Shown here: positions 1 through 8,474 of the stretch, in pieces
Position numbering within the stretch: the first letter of the stretch is position 1
Layout: the number at the start of each line of letters is the position of its first letter
NCBI RefSeq assembly: GCF_016901035.1
Contig: NZ_JAFEUF010000024.1
Coordinates: forward strand, 2,058-50,514
Length of the DNA stretch: 48,457 nt
Reading direction: 5' to 3'
Origin: Streptomyces durocortorensis
Lineage (GTDB): Bacteria > Actinomycetota > Actinomycetes > Streptomycetales > Streptomycetaceae
Translations under genes and position numbers: made by a program
Notes under the pieces: model-generated
Seen by the model: the letters and a program-made list of their open reading frames with translations, nothing else
Told to the model about the DNA's origin: nothing
Database searches by the model: none

Positions 1-41
1 GCTCGGGGCGGGGCCGGCGGAGAAACCCCGAAAAGCCGCCG

Positions 42-137
42 CCCCCCCCCCCCCCCCCCAGGGGTTTGAGGCCCCCCCCCGCCCCCCCCGCGGGGGGGGG
101 GGCGCGGGCGGCCGGCCCCCCCCCCCGCCCCCCCCCC
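42..137. repeat. Poly-C/poly-G low-complexity tract
   Basis: There is a run of 18 C at 42-59, runs of 9 and 8 C at 72-80 and 82-89, 11 G at 92-102, 11 C at 116-126 and 10 C at 128-137. No credible coding frame crosses it. Tracts this long are rare even in Streptomyces and are a common place for sequencing or assembly errors, so the exact lengths should not be trusted. The rest of 1-343 has no gene that I can support. Confidence 0.8.
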
Positions 138-256
138 AGGCCGCGGTGTCCCGCGACGAATATGCGGGAGCCGGGGCGCAGTAGAGGACGGGCGGATTCC
201 TGGGCCGGGACGGGGAGTTCGGTCGTCATGGCTCGGATTGTGCCAGCAGAAAAGGA

Positions 257-278
257 CTGCGGTGACGGTTTGCCGCAG
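257..278 (+). promoter_or_regulatory. Hairpin in the gmd leader
   Basis: CTGCGG (257-262) and CCGCAG (273-278) form a perfect 6-bp inverted repeat with a 10-nt loop, about 65 nt upstream of the gmd start. It could be an operator or a leader hairpin. No clear -35/-10 pair is visible around it. A six-base dyad in very GC-rich DNA can arise by chance. Confidence 0.25.
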
Positions 279-343
279 AACGCTCCAATTCCGAAATGTC
301 GGTGAACATCGCCGCCGAGGCGATCAGCAGAGAAGGGGGAATC

Positions 344-1357
344 GTGGCGAAGACCGCGCTCATCACCGGAGTGACCGGCCAGGACGGTTCGTATCTGGCC
401 GAGTTGTTGCTCGACAAGGGATACACGGTGCACGGGCTCATACGCCGTTCCTCAAGCTTCAACACCGAGCGGATCGACCACATATACCAGGGCCCCGAGG
501 AGCCGGAGCGCTCCTTCGTCCTGCATCACGCGGACCTGTCCGACGGTGTGGCCCTGGTGAACCTGCTGCGCGACATCCAGCCCGACGAGGTCTACAACCT
601 GGGCGCGCAGTCGCATGTGCGGGTGTCTTTCGACGCCCCGCTCTACACCGGTGACGTCACCGGGCTCGGCACCGTCCGGCTCCTTGAGGCGGTCCGGGCC
701 AGCGGCATTCAGACCCGGATCTACCAGGCCTCGTCCTCCGAGATGTTCGGCGCCAGCCCGCCCCCGCAGAACGAGAAGACCCCGTTCCACCCGCGCAGCC
801 CGTACAGCGTGGCGAAGGTCTACTCCTACTGGGCGACGGTCAACTACCGCGAGGCGTACGGCATGTTCGCGGTGAACGGGATCCTCTTCAACCATGAGTC
901 GCCGCGCCGGGGCGAGACCTTCGTGACCCGGAAGATCACCCGGGGCGTCGCCCGGATCAAGGCCGGGCTCCAGGACCGGCTGCACCTGGGCAACCTGGAC
1001 GCGGTCCGGGACTGGGGGTACGCGCCGGAGTACGTGGACGCCATGTGGCGCATGCTCCAGTGCGACAACCCCGACGATTTCGTGATCGCCACCGGTGAGG
1101 GCGTCAGCGTCCGGGACTTCCTGGAGTACGCCTTCGAGCACGCGGGTCTCGACTGGCGCGAGCACGTGCGCTACGACCCGAAGTACGAACGCCCCAGCGA
1201 GGTCGACGCGTTGGTCGGTGACGCGTCCAAGGCCGAGGAGCTGCTGGGCTGGAAGCCCGAGGTCAAGTCCCGTGAGCTGGCCCGGATCATGGTCGACGCC
1301 GACATCCGCCGCCTGGACGACCAGCTGTCCGGGGCCGCCGTCCGGGTGGACCGGTGA
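344..1357 (+). CDS. gmd: GDP-mannose 4,6-dehydratase
   Basis: Converts GDP-D-mannose to GDP-4-keto-6-deoxy-D-mannose, the precursor of GDP-fucose, GDP-rhamnose and related deoxysugars, in the cytoplasm. The protein is 337 aa, close to the family's usual 340-370. It opens with an NAD(P)-binding Rossmann segment ([18 protein letters not shown]), has the substrate-site SSSEMFG motif, the catalytic YSVAK (Tyr-x3-Lys), and the [17 protein letters not shown] signature of Gmd. I chose the GTG at 344 because AGAAGGGGGA sits just upstream and the conserved N-terminus begins there; an in-frame ATG at 296 would add 16 unlike residues. No reductase or epimerase that would finish the deoxysugar is in the window. 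It heads the glycan locus and probably supplies a sugar for the polymer built by the genes that follow. Confident about family; the end sugar is unknown. Confidence 0.95.
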   Translation: MAKTALITGVTGQDGSYLAELLLDKGYTVHGLIRRSSSFNTERIDHIYQGPEEPERSFVLHHADLSDGVALVNLLRDIQPDEVYNLGAQSHVRVSFDAPLYTGDVTGLGTVRLLEAVRASGIQTRIYQASSSEMFGASPPPQNEKTPFHPRSPYSVAKVYSYWATVNYREAYGMFAVNGILFNHESPRRGETFVTRKITRGVARIKAGLQDRLHLGNLDAVRDWGYAPEYVDAMWRMLQCDNPDDFVIATGEGVSVRDFLEYAFEHAGLDWREHVRYDPKYERPSEVDALVGDASKAEELLGWKPEVKSRELARIMVDADIRRLDDQLSGAAVRVDR

Positions 1358-1713
1358 ACGGGCGCCTCCTGGGCGTGCGACGCTCCCCCGGCGGCCGGGG
1401 CGGTCCGCTCCGCCGCCGCTCCGCCGTCCCCTTACCGGACCGGTCCGACCGTGCGACCGCCGACGCCCGCACCGGGCCGGCGGCCACCCATGACTCCCGG
1501 CCGGCGCTCGCCGCGCCCGGGACGATCACCGGCGCCACCGCCGATCTCCACCGACCGCTCGGTGGAGCTCAACGCGCCGGCCACGGGCGGGGCCCCGGCC
1601 CCGCCTACCCACTCGCCCCGGCCGGCGGCGGGACACTCCGTCCCCGCCGCCGGTCGGGCGAGGCAGCATCCGCGGCCTTTCGGCCGCAGCTCGAATCTCA
1701 CCTTCGGAGCTGA
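1358..1713. other. 356-bp intergenic region after gmd
   Basis: No gene is supported here. The stretch contains a strong hairpin (listed separately). A second stem with a TTTC loop (GCGGCC 1672-1677, GGCCGC 1682-1687) lies just upstream of the next gene, and a short dyad AGCTC/GAGCT (1688-1692, 1707-1711) has a right arm that overlaps the putative ribosome binding site. No convincing -35/-10 promoter was found. Long antisense open frames cross it, but they are by-products of GC-rich codon use. Confidence 0.5.
1546..1567 (+). terminator. Probable gmd terminator hairpin
   Basis: CTCCACCGA (1546-1554) and TCGGTGGAG (1559-1567) are perfect 9-bp arms around a CCGC loop, about 190 nt after the gmd stop. 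There is no T-tract, which is usual for Streptomyces terminators. If it works, the secreted LamG gene needs its own promoter. Confidence 0.5.
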
Positions 1714-1716
1714 ATG

Positions 1717-3972
1717 ATGAACGGAAGTACGGGGCGCAGAAGCGGAGGTCGCGGCCGTGTGCGGGCCGCCTCCGCCGCTCTCGGCCTGCTGGCCGGAGTC
1801 CTGACCGCGACCACGGTCGGGGCCTCCGGGGCAACGGCGCTGACACCACCGGTCGCCCTCACCGCGGACGACCTCACCACCTGGCAGACCAACGGCATCG
1901 TCTGGTCGATGGCCGCCGGCGACGGCGTCGTCTACGCGGGCGGCACCTTCTCCACCCTGCGGCCCCCCACCGCAACCCCCGGCACGAACGAACAGCCCGC
2001 GGTGAACTTCGCCGCCTTCGACGCGGCGACCGGGGCGCCCACCGACTGCTCGCTGTCCTTCACCATCTCCTCGGGAACCGCGACGGTCCGGTCCCTCGCC
2101 CTCTCCCCGGACGGCGAAACCCTGTACGCGGGCGGCCAGTTCGGGGCGGTCAACGGTGTCGGCGTGAGCAACATCGCGGCGATCGACACCGAGAGCTGCA
2201 CGGTCCGCACCTCCTTCAAGATCGGGGTGTCGGCGAGCGTGCGGGGACTCGCCGTCACCGATGACACGGTCTATCTGGCGGGCGACTTCACCACGGTCGG
2301 CGGGCAGACCAGGAGCCACTTCGCCGCCGTCACGACCGGAGCCTCCCTGCTGCCCTTCACGGCCAACGCCGACGAGGTCGCACGGGCCGTAGAGGTGACT
2401 CCGGACGGACAGAACGTGCTGCTCGGCGGGGACTTCTTCCGGATCAACGGCACGAACACCCACGCCCTGGCGGTGGTCAACGCCACCACCGGGCAACTCA
2501 CCAAGTCCTACCCGGGGTTCATCCACAACAACTCCACGGTCCAGGACATCACCACCGACGCCACCGGCTTCTACACGGGCAACGAGGGCACCGGCGGCGG
2601 GGTGTTCGACGGGCGCATCGCGCTGAACCTGAACAACTTCGAGCAGCGCTGGCGGGACACCTGCCTCGGCGCGACCCAGTCCGTGCTGGTGCACTCCGGG
2701 GTGCTGTACAGCGGCAGCCACGCCCACGACTGCGCCAGCATGGGCGCGTTCCCCGACCAGCCGCGCAAGCACCTGCTGGCCCAGGCGGTCGACGACCCGA
2801 AGCTGCTGCCCTGGTTCCCGGACACCAACGACGGGATCGGGGAGCCGGTCGGGCCGCGTGTGATGGCCCAGACGAGCAGCGGCGGGCGCCACTACATGTG
2901 GGTGGGCGGCGAGTTCACCACCGTCAACACCAAGCCGCAGCAGGGTCTGACCCGGTTCGCGGACGGCCCGGACACGGGCGCGCCCTGGGTGCCCAACATC
3001 AGCCTCTCCACGCTGACGCCCGGGCAGATCGACGTGAACTGGCAGACCAGCTTCGACACCGACGACGGTGAGCTGACCTACCGGATCTACAAGGACGGCT
3101 CCAACACCCCGATCCACACGACGACCGGCTACTCGGTCTTCTGGGACCGGCCGCAGCTGACCTGGACGGACACCGACGTCGCCCCGGGCGAGACCCACTC
3201 GTACCGGATCACCGCGAGCGACGGCACCAACACCAGTGCCAAGTCCCCGGCCCAGTCGGCCACCGTGGCGAGCGCGACGGAGGCGTACCCGGCGCGGGTC
3301 AGGTCCGACGGGGCGAGCCTCTACTGGCGCTGGGACGAGGGCACCTCCACCTTCGCCCACGACAGCAGCGGCAATCTGAACAACGGCTTCATGCGCAACG
3401 GCCCCGCCTACCGGCAGACCCCGGCGGCGGTCGCCGGGCCCTCGACGGCCATCGGGTTCAACGGCACCGACGAGTACGCGTACAGCAACCGGCAGCACGC
3501 CCAGCCGGCCCGGTTCACCATCGAGACCTGGATCAAGACCACCACCACCCGGGGCGGGAAGATCGTCGGCTTCGGCAATCTGACCCAGCAGAACAGCACC
3601 CGCCACGACAAGCACATCTACATGCGCAACGACGGGCGCCTCGTGTTCGGCGTCCAGAGCGGCGGGGCCCGTACCGTCGCCACCTCGGGGTCGTACAACG
3701 ACGGCCAGTGGCACCACGTCGTCGCCACCCAGGGCCCGCTGGGTCAGGGCATGTCCCTGTACGTCGACGGGCAGCTGCGCGCGTCGAACATCCTGGTCTC
3801 CGGCAACGAGAGCCAGCCGGGGTACTGGCGGGTCGGCGGGGACAACCTGGCCGGCTGGCCGAACCGCCCGACCAGCAACTTCTTCGCCGGGCAGATCGAT
3901 GAGACCGCCATCTACCCGACCGCGCTGAGCGCTTCCACGATCAGTGCGCACTACGCCCTGAGGAACGGCTGA
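1717..3972 (+). CDS. Secreted beta-propeller/FN3/LamG-domain protein
   Basis: A protein of about 751 aa with a Sec-type signal peptide: a basic Arg/Gly-rich start, then the hydrophobic run AASAALGLLAGVLTATTVGA. Roughly residues 35-420 hold repeats of the form GG-x-F-x(3-5)-G, such as YAGGQFGAVNGV, LAGDFTTVGG and WVGGEFTTVN, as in delta-60/DUF5122-like beta-propellers. Residues about 430-520 look like a fibronectin type III domain ending in SYRITASDGTN. Residues about 530-750 are a LamG/concanavalin-like lectin fold with RFTIETWIK and GQWHHVVATQ segments. Such domains bind carbohydrate or protein outside the cell; I infer a role in holding or processing the polysaccharide made by the neighbours. 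There are two adjacent ATGs (1714 and 1717); CGGAG at 1705-1709 is better spaced for 1717. It is followed after 3 bp by the lipoprotein gene. No catalytic motif was recognised. Confidence 0.85.
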   Translation: MNGSTGRRSGGRGRVRAASAALGLLAGVLTATTVGASGATALTPPVALTADDLTTWQTNGIVWSMAAGDGVVYAGGTFSTLRPPTATPGTNEQPAVNFAAFDAATGAPTDCSLSFTISSGTATVRSLALSPDGETLYAGGQFGAVNGVGVSNIAAIDTESCTVRTSFKIGVSASVRGLAVTDDTVYLAGDFTTVGGQTRSHFAAVTTGASLLPFTANADEVARAVEVTPDGQNVLLGGDFFRINGTNTHALAVVNATTGQLTKSYPGFIHNNSTVQDITTDATGFYTGNEGTGGGVFDGRIALNLNNFEQRWRDTCLGATQSVLVHSGVLYSGSHAHDCASMGAFPDQPRKHLLAQAVDDPKLLPWFPDTNDGIGEPVGPRVMAQTSSGGRHYMWVGGEFTTVNTKPQQGLTRFADGPDTGAPWVPNISLSTLTPGQIDVNWQTSFDTDDGELTYRIYKDGSNTPIHTTTGYSVFWDRPQLTWTDTDVAPGETHSYRITASDGTNTSAKSPAQSATVASATEAYPARVRSDGASLYWRWDEGTSTFAHDSSGNLNNGFMRNGPAYRQTPAAVAGPSTAIGFNGTDEYAYSNRQHAQPARFTIETWIKTTTTRGGKIVGFGNLTQQNSTRHDKHIYMRNDGRLVFGVQSGGARTVATSGSYNDGQWHHVVATQGPLGQGMSLYVDGQLRASNILVSGNESQPGYWRVGGDNLAGWPNRPTSNFFAGQIDETAIYPTALSASTISAHYALRNG

Positions 3973-3975
3973 GCG

Positions 3976-4692
3976 ATGAGAAACCCGTTCCTGGCCTGCG
4001 CCGCCGTCGTCCTGACGGCGGCGGCGCTGGCCGCCTGCGGCTCGTCCGCGGACGGGAGAGACCCCGAGGCCCCCCCCGCCCCCCCCCCCCCGGCCCCCGG
4101 CCCGTCCGCCACCACGGCCACCGAGCCCGCCACACCGCCCACCGAGGAACCCGCGGCCACCGGGCAGTCCGCTCCGGCCGCCACGGCCGAGGGCCCGAAG
4201 ACGCCCGCCGACAAGATCACCCCGGCCATGGGGACGTTCACGAAGAAGCAGAAGGAGTACCTGAAGGACCGGGTGCCGAAGGGGATGGACCCGGCGGCCG
4301 TGCTCCAGACCGGTCAGGAGACCTGCGACAAGCTGCGCTACCTCGTCAAGGCCGACCGGGACACCGCGGTCGGCGCGATCGTGACGGGCGAGATCCCCGA
4401 CGCGAAGGACGCGGTCGCCGGGCTCTGCACCCAGCACCAGGCCCTGGTCGACGAGGCGGCGTACGGCTACCCGGACGGCAAGCACGCCGGGAAGAAGCTC
4501 CGGCCGGGCGTGTACCGCTCGGCCTCGCCCACCACGGACTGCTCCTGGCAGATCGAGGGGGCGGGCGGCAAGGAGCTGGCCTCCGGCGCCTCCGACACCG
4601 GGAAGTCCCGGAAGATCACCATCCCCGTTTCCGCCCGCACGTTCACGTCCACAGGCTGCTACGCCTGGCTGCCCGAAGGAGCCGCGGGATGA
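3976..4692 (+). CDS. Secreted lipoprotein, hypothetical
   Basis: A 238-aa protein with a lipoprotein signal: MRNPF, a hydrophobic stretch, then the lipobox LAAC with the lipidated Cys at residue 21. A Pro/Ala/Thr-rich linker follows (about 28-65, including a run of prolines), as expected for reaching through the cell wall. The folded part (about 70-238) contains helices around KKQKEYLKDRVPKG, then a C-terminal beta-rich segment starting LRPGVYRSASPTTDCSWQ that resembles the ends of other actinobacterial lipoproteins of unknown role. Its start lies 3 bp after the LamG gene stop, and its stop overlaps the next ATG (ATGA), so it is very likely cotranscribed with the glycan genes. I do not recognise a named family; a surface accessory role is inference. 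Confidence 0.8.
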   Translation: MRNPFLACAAVVLTAAALAACGSSADGRDPEAPPAPPPPAPGPSATTATEPATPPTEEPAATGQSAPAATAEGPKTPADKITPAMGTFTKKQKEYLKDRVPKGMDPAAVLQTGQETCDKLRYLVKADRDTAVGAIVTGEIPDAKDAVAGLCTQHQALVDEAAYGYPDGKHAGKKLRPGVYRSASPTTDCSWQIEGAGGKELASGASDTGKSRKITIPVSARTFTSTGCYAWLPEGAAG

Positions 4693-5528
4693 CCGCAGGT
4701 ACGCCGAAACTCCCGATAGCCGTGGCGATCCCCACGAAGAACGAGGGGCTGAACATCGCGGAGGCGGTGAAATCGGTGCTCGGCCACTTCGAGGCCGTCG
4801 TGGTGGTGGACTCCCACAGCACCGACGACACCGCGAAGATCGCCGAGGAGTGCGGGGCCGAGGTGGTCACGTACACATGGGACGGCGGCCACCCGCGCAA
4901 GAAGCAGTGGTGCCTGGAGAACGTCCGCACCGACCTGGACTGGATCCTGCTCCTGGACGGCGACGAGCGGCTCAGCCCCGGGCTGCTGGCCGAGCTGCGG
5001 GAGACCTTCCGGAACCCGGAGGCGCCGAAGCCCGCCGCGTACGACATCCCGCTCGGCTACTGGTTCTCCGGGAAGCGGCTGAGGCACGGATACACCATCC
5101 GCAAGCGGTCGTTGACCGACCGGACCCGCTGCCACTACCCGGAGGTCGGGGACCTGGACGCGCCGGGGATCGGGGAGGTGGAGGGCCACTACCAGCCGGT
5201 CGCGGCGAGCGTGGGCACACTCAGCCACCCCATCGAGCACCAGGACCTCGACCCGGTCACCGCCTGGTTCGAGCGGCACAACCGCTACTCCGACTGGGAG
5301 GCGTGGCTGGAGCACCACCCCCGGGTGAAGGAGCAGGTGCGCCAGGTCAAGTCACGTCAGGGGCAGTTGTTCCACAAGGCGCCGTTCAAGCCGGTGGTGT
5401 CCTTCGCCTACATGTATCTCTACAAGCGGGGATTCCTGGACGGCCGGGCGGGCCTGGACTTCGCGCTGGCGATGAGCTTCTACCGCTGGCAGATCGCCCT
5501 CAAGTCCCGCGAAAAGCCCATACGTTGA
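4689..5528 (+). CDS. Glycosyltransferase family 2
   Basis: A 279-aa cytoplasmic GT-A fold enzyme. It starts with the GT2 signature (AIPTKNEGLNIAEAVKSV) and has VVVVDSHSTDDT and the metal-binding DGDERL (D-x-D). It resembles the WaaE/KdtX branch, which transfers a hexose to a glycan core; the WEAWL and YKRGFLDGRAG segments in the C-terminal third are typical of that branch. The ATG overlaps the lipoprotein stop by 4 bp. It ends 12 bp from the convergent GT4 gene, with a strong hairpin between the two. The donor and acceptor cannot be read from sequence. Confidence 0.9.
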   Translation: MTAGTPKLPIAVAIPTKNEGLNIAEAVKSVLGHFEAVVVVDSHSTDDTAKIAEECGAEVVTYTWDGGHPRKKQWCLENVRTDLDWILLLDGDERLSPGLLAELRETFRNPEAPKPAAYDIPLGYWFSGKRLRHGYTIRKRSLTDRTRCHYPEVGDLDAPGIGEVEGHYQPVAASVGTLSHPIEHQDLDPVTAWFERHNRYSDWEAWLEHHPRVKEQVRQVKSRQGQLFHKAPFKPVVSFAYMYLYKRGFLDGRAGLDFALAMSFYRWQIALKSREKPIR

Positions 5529-5540
5529 CGAGTCGGCCGC

Positions 5541-6704
5541 TCACCCTCGCCTCCGGCGGACCACGTCCTCGTAGGTCCGCCGGAGGGTGGCGGTGACGGC
5601 CTCGATGGTGAACTGCTCGTTCACCAGCTCCCAGGCGGCCTTGCCGGCCTGCTCGGCGGCCTCCGGCTCCAGCAGTTCCAGGATCGCATCGGCGACCTTG
5701 CGGGCGTTGGCCGCGTCCTCGCCGACCCGGCTGTCGATGACCCGGCCCGAGCCGGCCTCCGCCACATCGGGGGCCTGCCCGCAGGTGCGGGTGATGACGA
5801 CCGGCGTGCCGACCGACATCGCCTCCAGCACCGAGACCGGGAACGGCTCCTCGATGGCGGGCAGCACATACACGTCGGCCTCGCGGTCGGCGGCCAGAAC
5901 CTCGTCGTGCTCCAGCGGGCCGACATGGTCGAGGGATTCGGCCACCCCGAGCTGCCGGGCGAGCCCGAGGGTTTCGGCCAGTGCGCCGGTGTCAGGACCG
6001 GCCAGCACGAAGCGGGCGTCCGGGTGGCGGGCGAGGACGTGCGGCATCGCGGCGACGAAGTCCTCGGGCCGCTTGCGCTCCTGAATCCGGGCCAGATACA
6101 GCACGGTGGGCGGGCGGCCGGGCTCACGGGCGGGCTTGCGCTCCTGCGGGCGGACCCCGTTGACCAGCCGTACGGTGCGGGTGAGCGGGACGGGTGCGGC
6201 GACGGCGTTCACGTCGACGCGTTCCATCTCGGTGAGGTGCAGGACGGCGTCCGCCTCGCGCAGCACCTTGCGGACCCCGAGAAGGTCGGTGAGCTGGGCG
6301 ACCTTCTTCTCGGTGGGGTCGATCATGCCGTGGGTCTGGACGACCAGGGGCGTACGGGTCGCGAGTGCGAGGAGCGCGGCGGGCAGGGTCACCAGGTCCC
6401 GCATCAGATGGACGTGGACGAGGTCGGCGCCGCGCATCATGCGGCGGGCGGTGTTGAGCAGCTTGGCGGAGGTGATGCCGCTGACCTCGAACATCGGGAG
6501 GAGGTGCCGGGCCTGGAAGAGATGGACCGGAACTCCCTCCACGTGGCGGGGCAGTTCACCGCCGGCGAAGCCGTCACCGAGGGCCATGACCCGTGCGTCG
6601 TCGCCGTGCGCCCGCTGGACCTTGGAGAGGTTGAACGCCACCCGGGTCGGACCGCCGAAGGCGTGGTCCGGGGTGTGGAGCGTGACAACGTGCAGGATTT
6701 TCAC
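5541..6704 (-). CDS. Glycosyltransferase family 4
   Basis: A 387-aa GT-B enzyme. The N-terminal domain begins VKILHVVTLHTPDHAFGG, with the glycine-rich acceptor-side loop. The C-terminal donor domain has VLYLARIQERKRPEDF and the retaining-GT4 E-x7-E motif in EEPFPVSVLEAMSVGTPVV. I set the start at the GTG at 6704 because GAGGGGAA lies about 7 nt upstream and homology begins there; the in-frame ATG at 6737 adds 11 unlike residues. It is divergent from the polymerase-like gene, with 108 bp between them, and convergent with the GT2 gene. It probably adds a sugar to the lipid-linked repeat unit. Sugar specificity is unknown. Confidence 0.9.
   Translation of the reverse strand: MKILHVVTLHTPDHAFGGPTRVAFNLSKVQRAHGDDARVMALGDGFAGGELPRHVEGVPVHLFQARHLLPMFEVSGITSAKLLNTARRMMRGADLVHVHLMRDLVTLPAALLALATRTPLVVQTHGMIDPTEKKVAQLTDLLGVRKVLREADAVLHLTEMERVDVNAVAAPVPLTRTVRLVNGVRPQERKPAREPGRPPTVLYLARIQERKRPEDFVAAMPHVLARHPDARFVLAGPDTGALAETLGLARQLGVAESLDHVGPLEHDEVLAADREADVYVLPAIEEPFPVSVLEAMSVGTPVVITRTCGQAPDVAEAGSGRVIDSRVGEDAANARKVADAILELLEPEAAEQAGKAAWELVNEQFTIEAVTATLRRTYEDVVRRRRG
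5550..5586. terminator. Bidirectional terminator hairpin inside the GT4 3' end
   Basis: Perfect 13-bp arms CCTCCGGCGGACC (5550-5562) and GGTCCGCCGGAGG (5574-5586) enclose an 11-nt loop. The hairpin lies within the last codons of the minus-strand GT4 gene and just past the stop of the plus-strand GT2 gene, so one element could end both transcripts. Confidence 0.6.
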
Positions 6705-6812
6705 CAGAGTTCCCCTCGACCATGGCCATGTATTCACAGCCTAGCCATCGGCCCCCCTCAAGTGGGCTGATTCGTTAGAGTGTTCAGCGGTTCACTGATC
6801 CCGGGGGGGCGC
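6705..6812. promoter_or_regulatory. Divergent promoter region, GT4 and polymerase genes
   Basis: This 108-bp gap separates divergent genes and is less GC-rich than its surroundings. On the minus strand TAGGCT (6743-6738) matches a Streptomyces -10 about 34 nt before the GT4 start. On the plus strand TAGAGT (6776-6781) is a -10 candidate about 31 nt before the polymerase start. Neither has a good -35 at normal spacing. Confidence 0.35.
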
Positions 6813-8318
6813 ATGACGTCGGTGCACACATCGGCGCGCACGCCGCCCCGGGGGCCCGCGTCCGGCGCGCCCGAGCGGCCGATCGTCTGGTCGATGCTGT
6901 CGCGGGCCGTGTCCGTGCCGCTCATCCTGGGCCTGGTCTGCTTCCTGCCCGCGGTGATCGCCGCCCAGCCCGGTACCGGGGTGCGGGACACCGCGTACTG
7001 GCTCCAGCTGGTGCTGACCTGCTACGCGGGGGCCCGGCTGGCGACGATGATCCTCTCCACCCGGCGGCGGCTGCTCCAGGGCGTCTTCTGGATGTTCGTG
7101 TACATCGCGATGGGCGTGGCGCCGTTCGCCCAGGTGGTGATCGGGCAGACGCCGACGCCGATGGTGGGGCCGCGCCAGGACCTGGTCACGGCCATCGCGA
7201 TGGTCCTGGTGGGGTGTGCCGCCTACGACCTGGGGGCGCTGCTGGCCTCGCGGCGTCCGCTGCGCCGCCGTACGCCCTCCGCGCGGGCCTCGGGCGGCGG
7301 GCCCGCCGTCGCTCATCCGGTGCGGCTGCGGCTGCTGGTGCTGGTGGCGTTCGCGGCGAGCGCGTTCTACGTGCTGAAGCTGGGCGGGCCCGCGGTCTTC
7401 TTCTCCAGCCGTCAGGAGATCAACGAGACGGTCGCGGCGAGCGGGGTCGTCGCGGAAGGGTCGAATGTCGGCTCGGCGTTCGTCAAGGGCTTCGGCCAGG
7501 TCCCGGCGCTGCTGGCACTGCTCTTCTACACCCGCCGGCTGGCGACCTCCTACCGGGCCCGGCGCAGACCGTCGACGGTGCTGGTGTGGGTGGCGCTGGC
7601 GGGACTGAACCTTCTGGTGAACAACCCCATCTCCAATGCCCGTTACTGGTTCCTGACGGTGGTCGTGGCGTTCGTGTTCGCCGCGTTCCCGAGCAGTGCG
7701 GCGGTTTACCGGACGGTGCTGACGACGGGCGTGGTGGGGGCGCTGGTGCTGTTCCCGTACGCGGACAAGTTCCGGTACGAGGAGGGGGGCCAGCGGGCCG
7801 TGCAGTCGGCCTCGGTCTTCGATCCGCTGGTGACCAAGGACTACGACCAGATGGTGATGTTCGCCAACACCATCTCGTGGGTCGACACCCGGGGCCACAC
7901 CTACGGCCGCCAGCTGTCGGGCTCCGCGCTGTTCTTCGTGCCGCGCGCGGTGTGGAGCGGGAAGCCGGAGGACACCGGGGTCCGGGTCGGGCAGTGGATG
8001 GGGCTGCGGATGACCAACCTCTCGGCCCCGCTGTGGACCGAGTTCTGGGTCGATCTCGGTGCGAGCGGCATGATGGGCGGCCTCGCGCTGATCGGCTACG
8101 CGTCGGCCCGCACCGACCGCCGCTACGCCCTGGCGGTCACCCGGGCGGGGCCCGGCCCCGGGAGCGTGCTGGCCATCGCCGCGCCTCTCATCGCCGGATA
8201 CACCTTCATCCTGCTGCGCGGCCCGCTCCTCCAGGCGGCGGGGAAGCTGGCGATCGCCGCGCTGTGTCTGCTGGCGATCGCCACGTTCAGGGAGCGGCGG
8301 AAAGAGCGTCGGCGCTGA
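6813..8318 (+). CDS. O-antigen-polymerase-like multispanning membrane protein
   Basis: A 501-aa integral membrane protein with about ten or more hydrophobic segments, for example VPLILGLVCFLPAVIAA, LVLVAFAASAFYVLKLG, YWFLTVVVAFVFAAF and VVGALVLFPYA. A large loop after mid-protein (about 330-400, with QMVMFANTISWV and FFVPRAVWSGKPEDTG) matches the extracytoplasmic loop layout of Wzy polymerases and related OPS ligases. Its place next to glycosyltransferases, a flippase and a chain-length regulator supports a Wzy role: joining lipid-linked repeat units on the outer face of the membrane. I chose the ATG at 6813, just after a G-rich run; an ATG at 6780 would add 11 residues. Wzy sequences diverge strongly, so the function rests mainly on context. 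Confidence 0.75.
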   Translation: MTSVHTSARTPPRGPASGAPERPIVWSMLSRAVSVPLILGLVCFLPAVIAAQPGTGVRDTAYWLQLVLTCYAGARLATMILSTRRRLLQGVFWMFVYIAMGVAPFAQVVIGQTPTPMVGPRQDLVTAIAMVLVGCAAYDLGALLASRRPLRRRTPSARASGGGPAVAHPVRLRLLVLVAFAASAFYVLKLGGPAVFFSSRQEINETVAASGVVAEGSNVGSAFVKGFGQVPALLALLFYTRRLATSYRARRRPSTVLVWVALAGLNLLVNNPISNARYWFLTVVVAFVFAAFPSSAAVYRTVLTTGVVGALVLFPYADKFRYEEGGQRAVQSASVFDPLVTKDYDQMVMFANTISWVDTRGHTYGRQLSGSALFFVPRAVWSGKPEDTGVRVGQWMGLRMTNLSAPLWTEFWVDLGASGMMGGLALIGYASARTDRRYALAVTRAGPGPGSVLAIAAPLIAGYTFILLRGPLLQAAGKLAIAALCLLAIATFRERRKERRR

Positions 8319-8474
8319 GCGCGTCGCCCTGCCCGCGACCGGGCCCGGACCTCGATGCGTATCCAGGTGCCGCCCGCAGCCCGAGCAAACCATCTTGACC
8401 CGTGTGAACAGGCGTTTTCCGGGCAACGGCGATCATGGCGGATGCTCCGTCGCAGGTGACCCAGGAGAATCGTC

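Noticed and set aside
1432-4485. Antisense open frame of about 1000 codons across the LamG and lipoprotein genes
   Set aside because: Low-complexity Arg/Gly/Val composition, no domain, and opposite to clearly coding genes; it comes from GC-rich codon bias.
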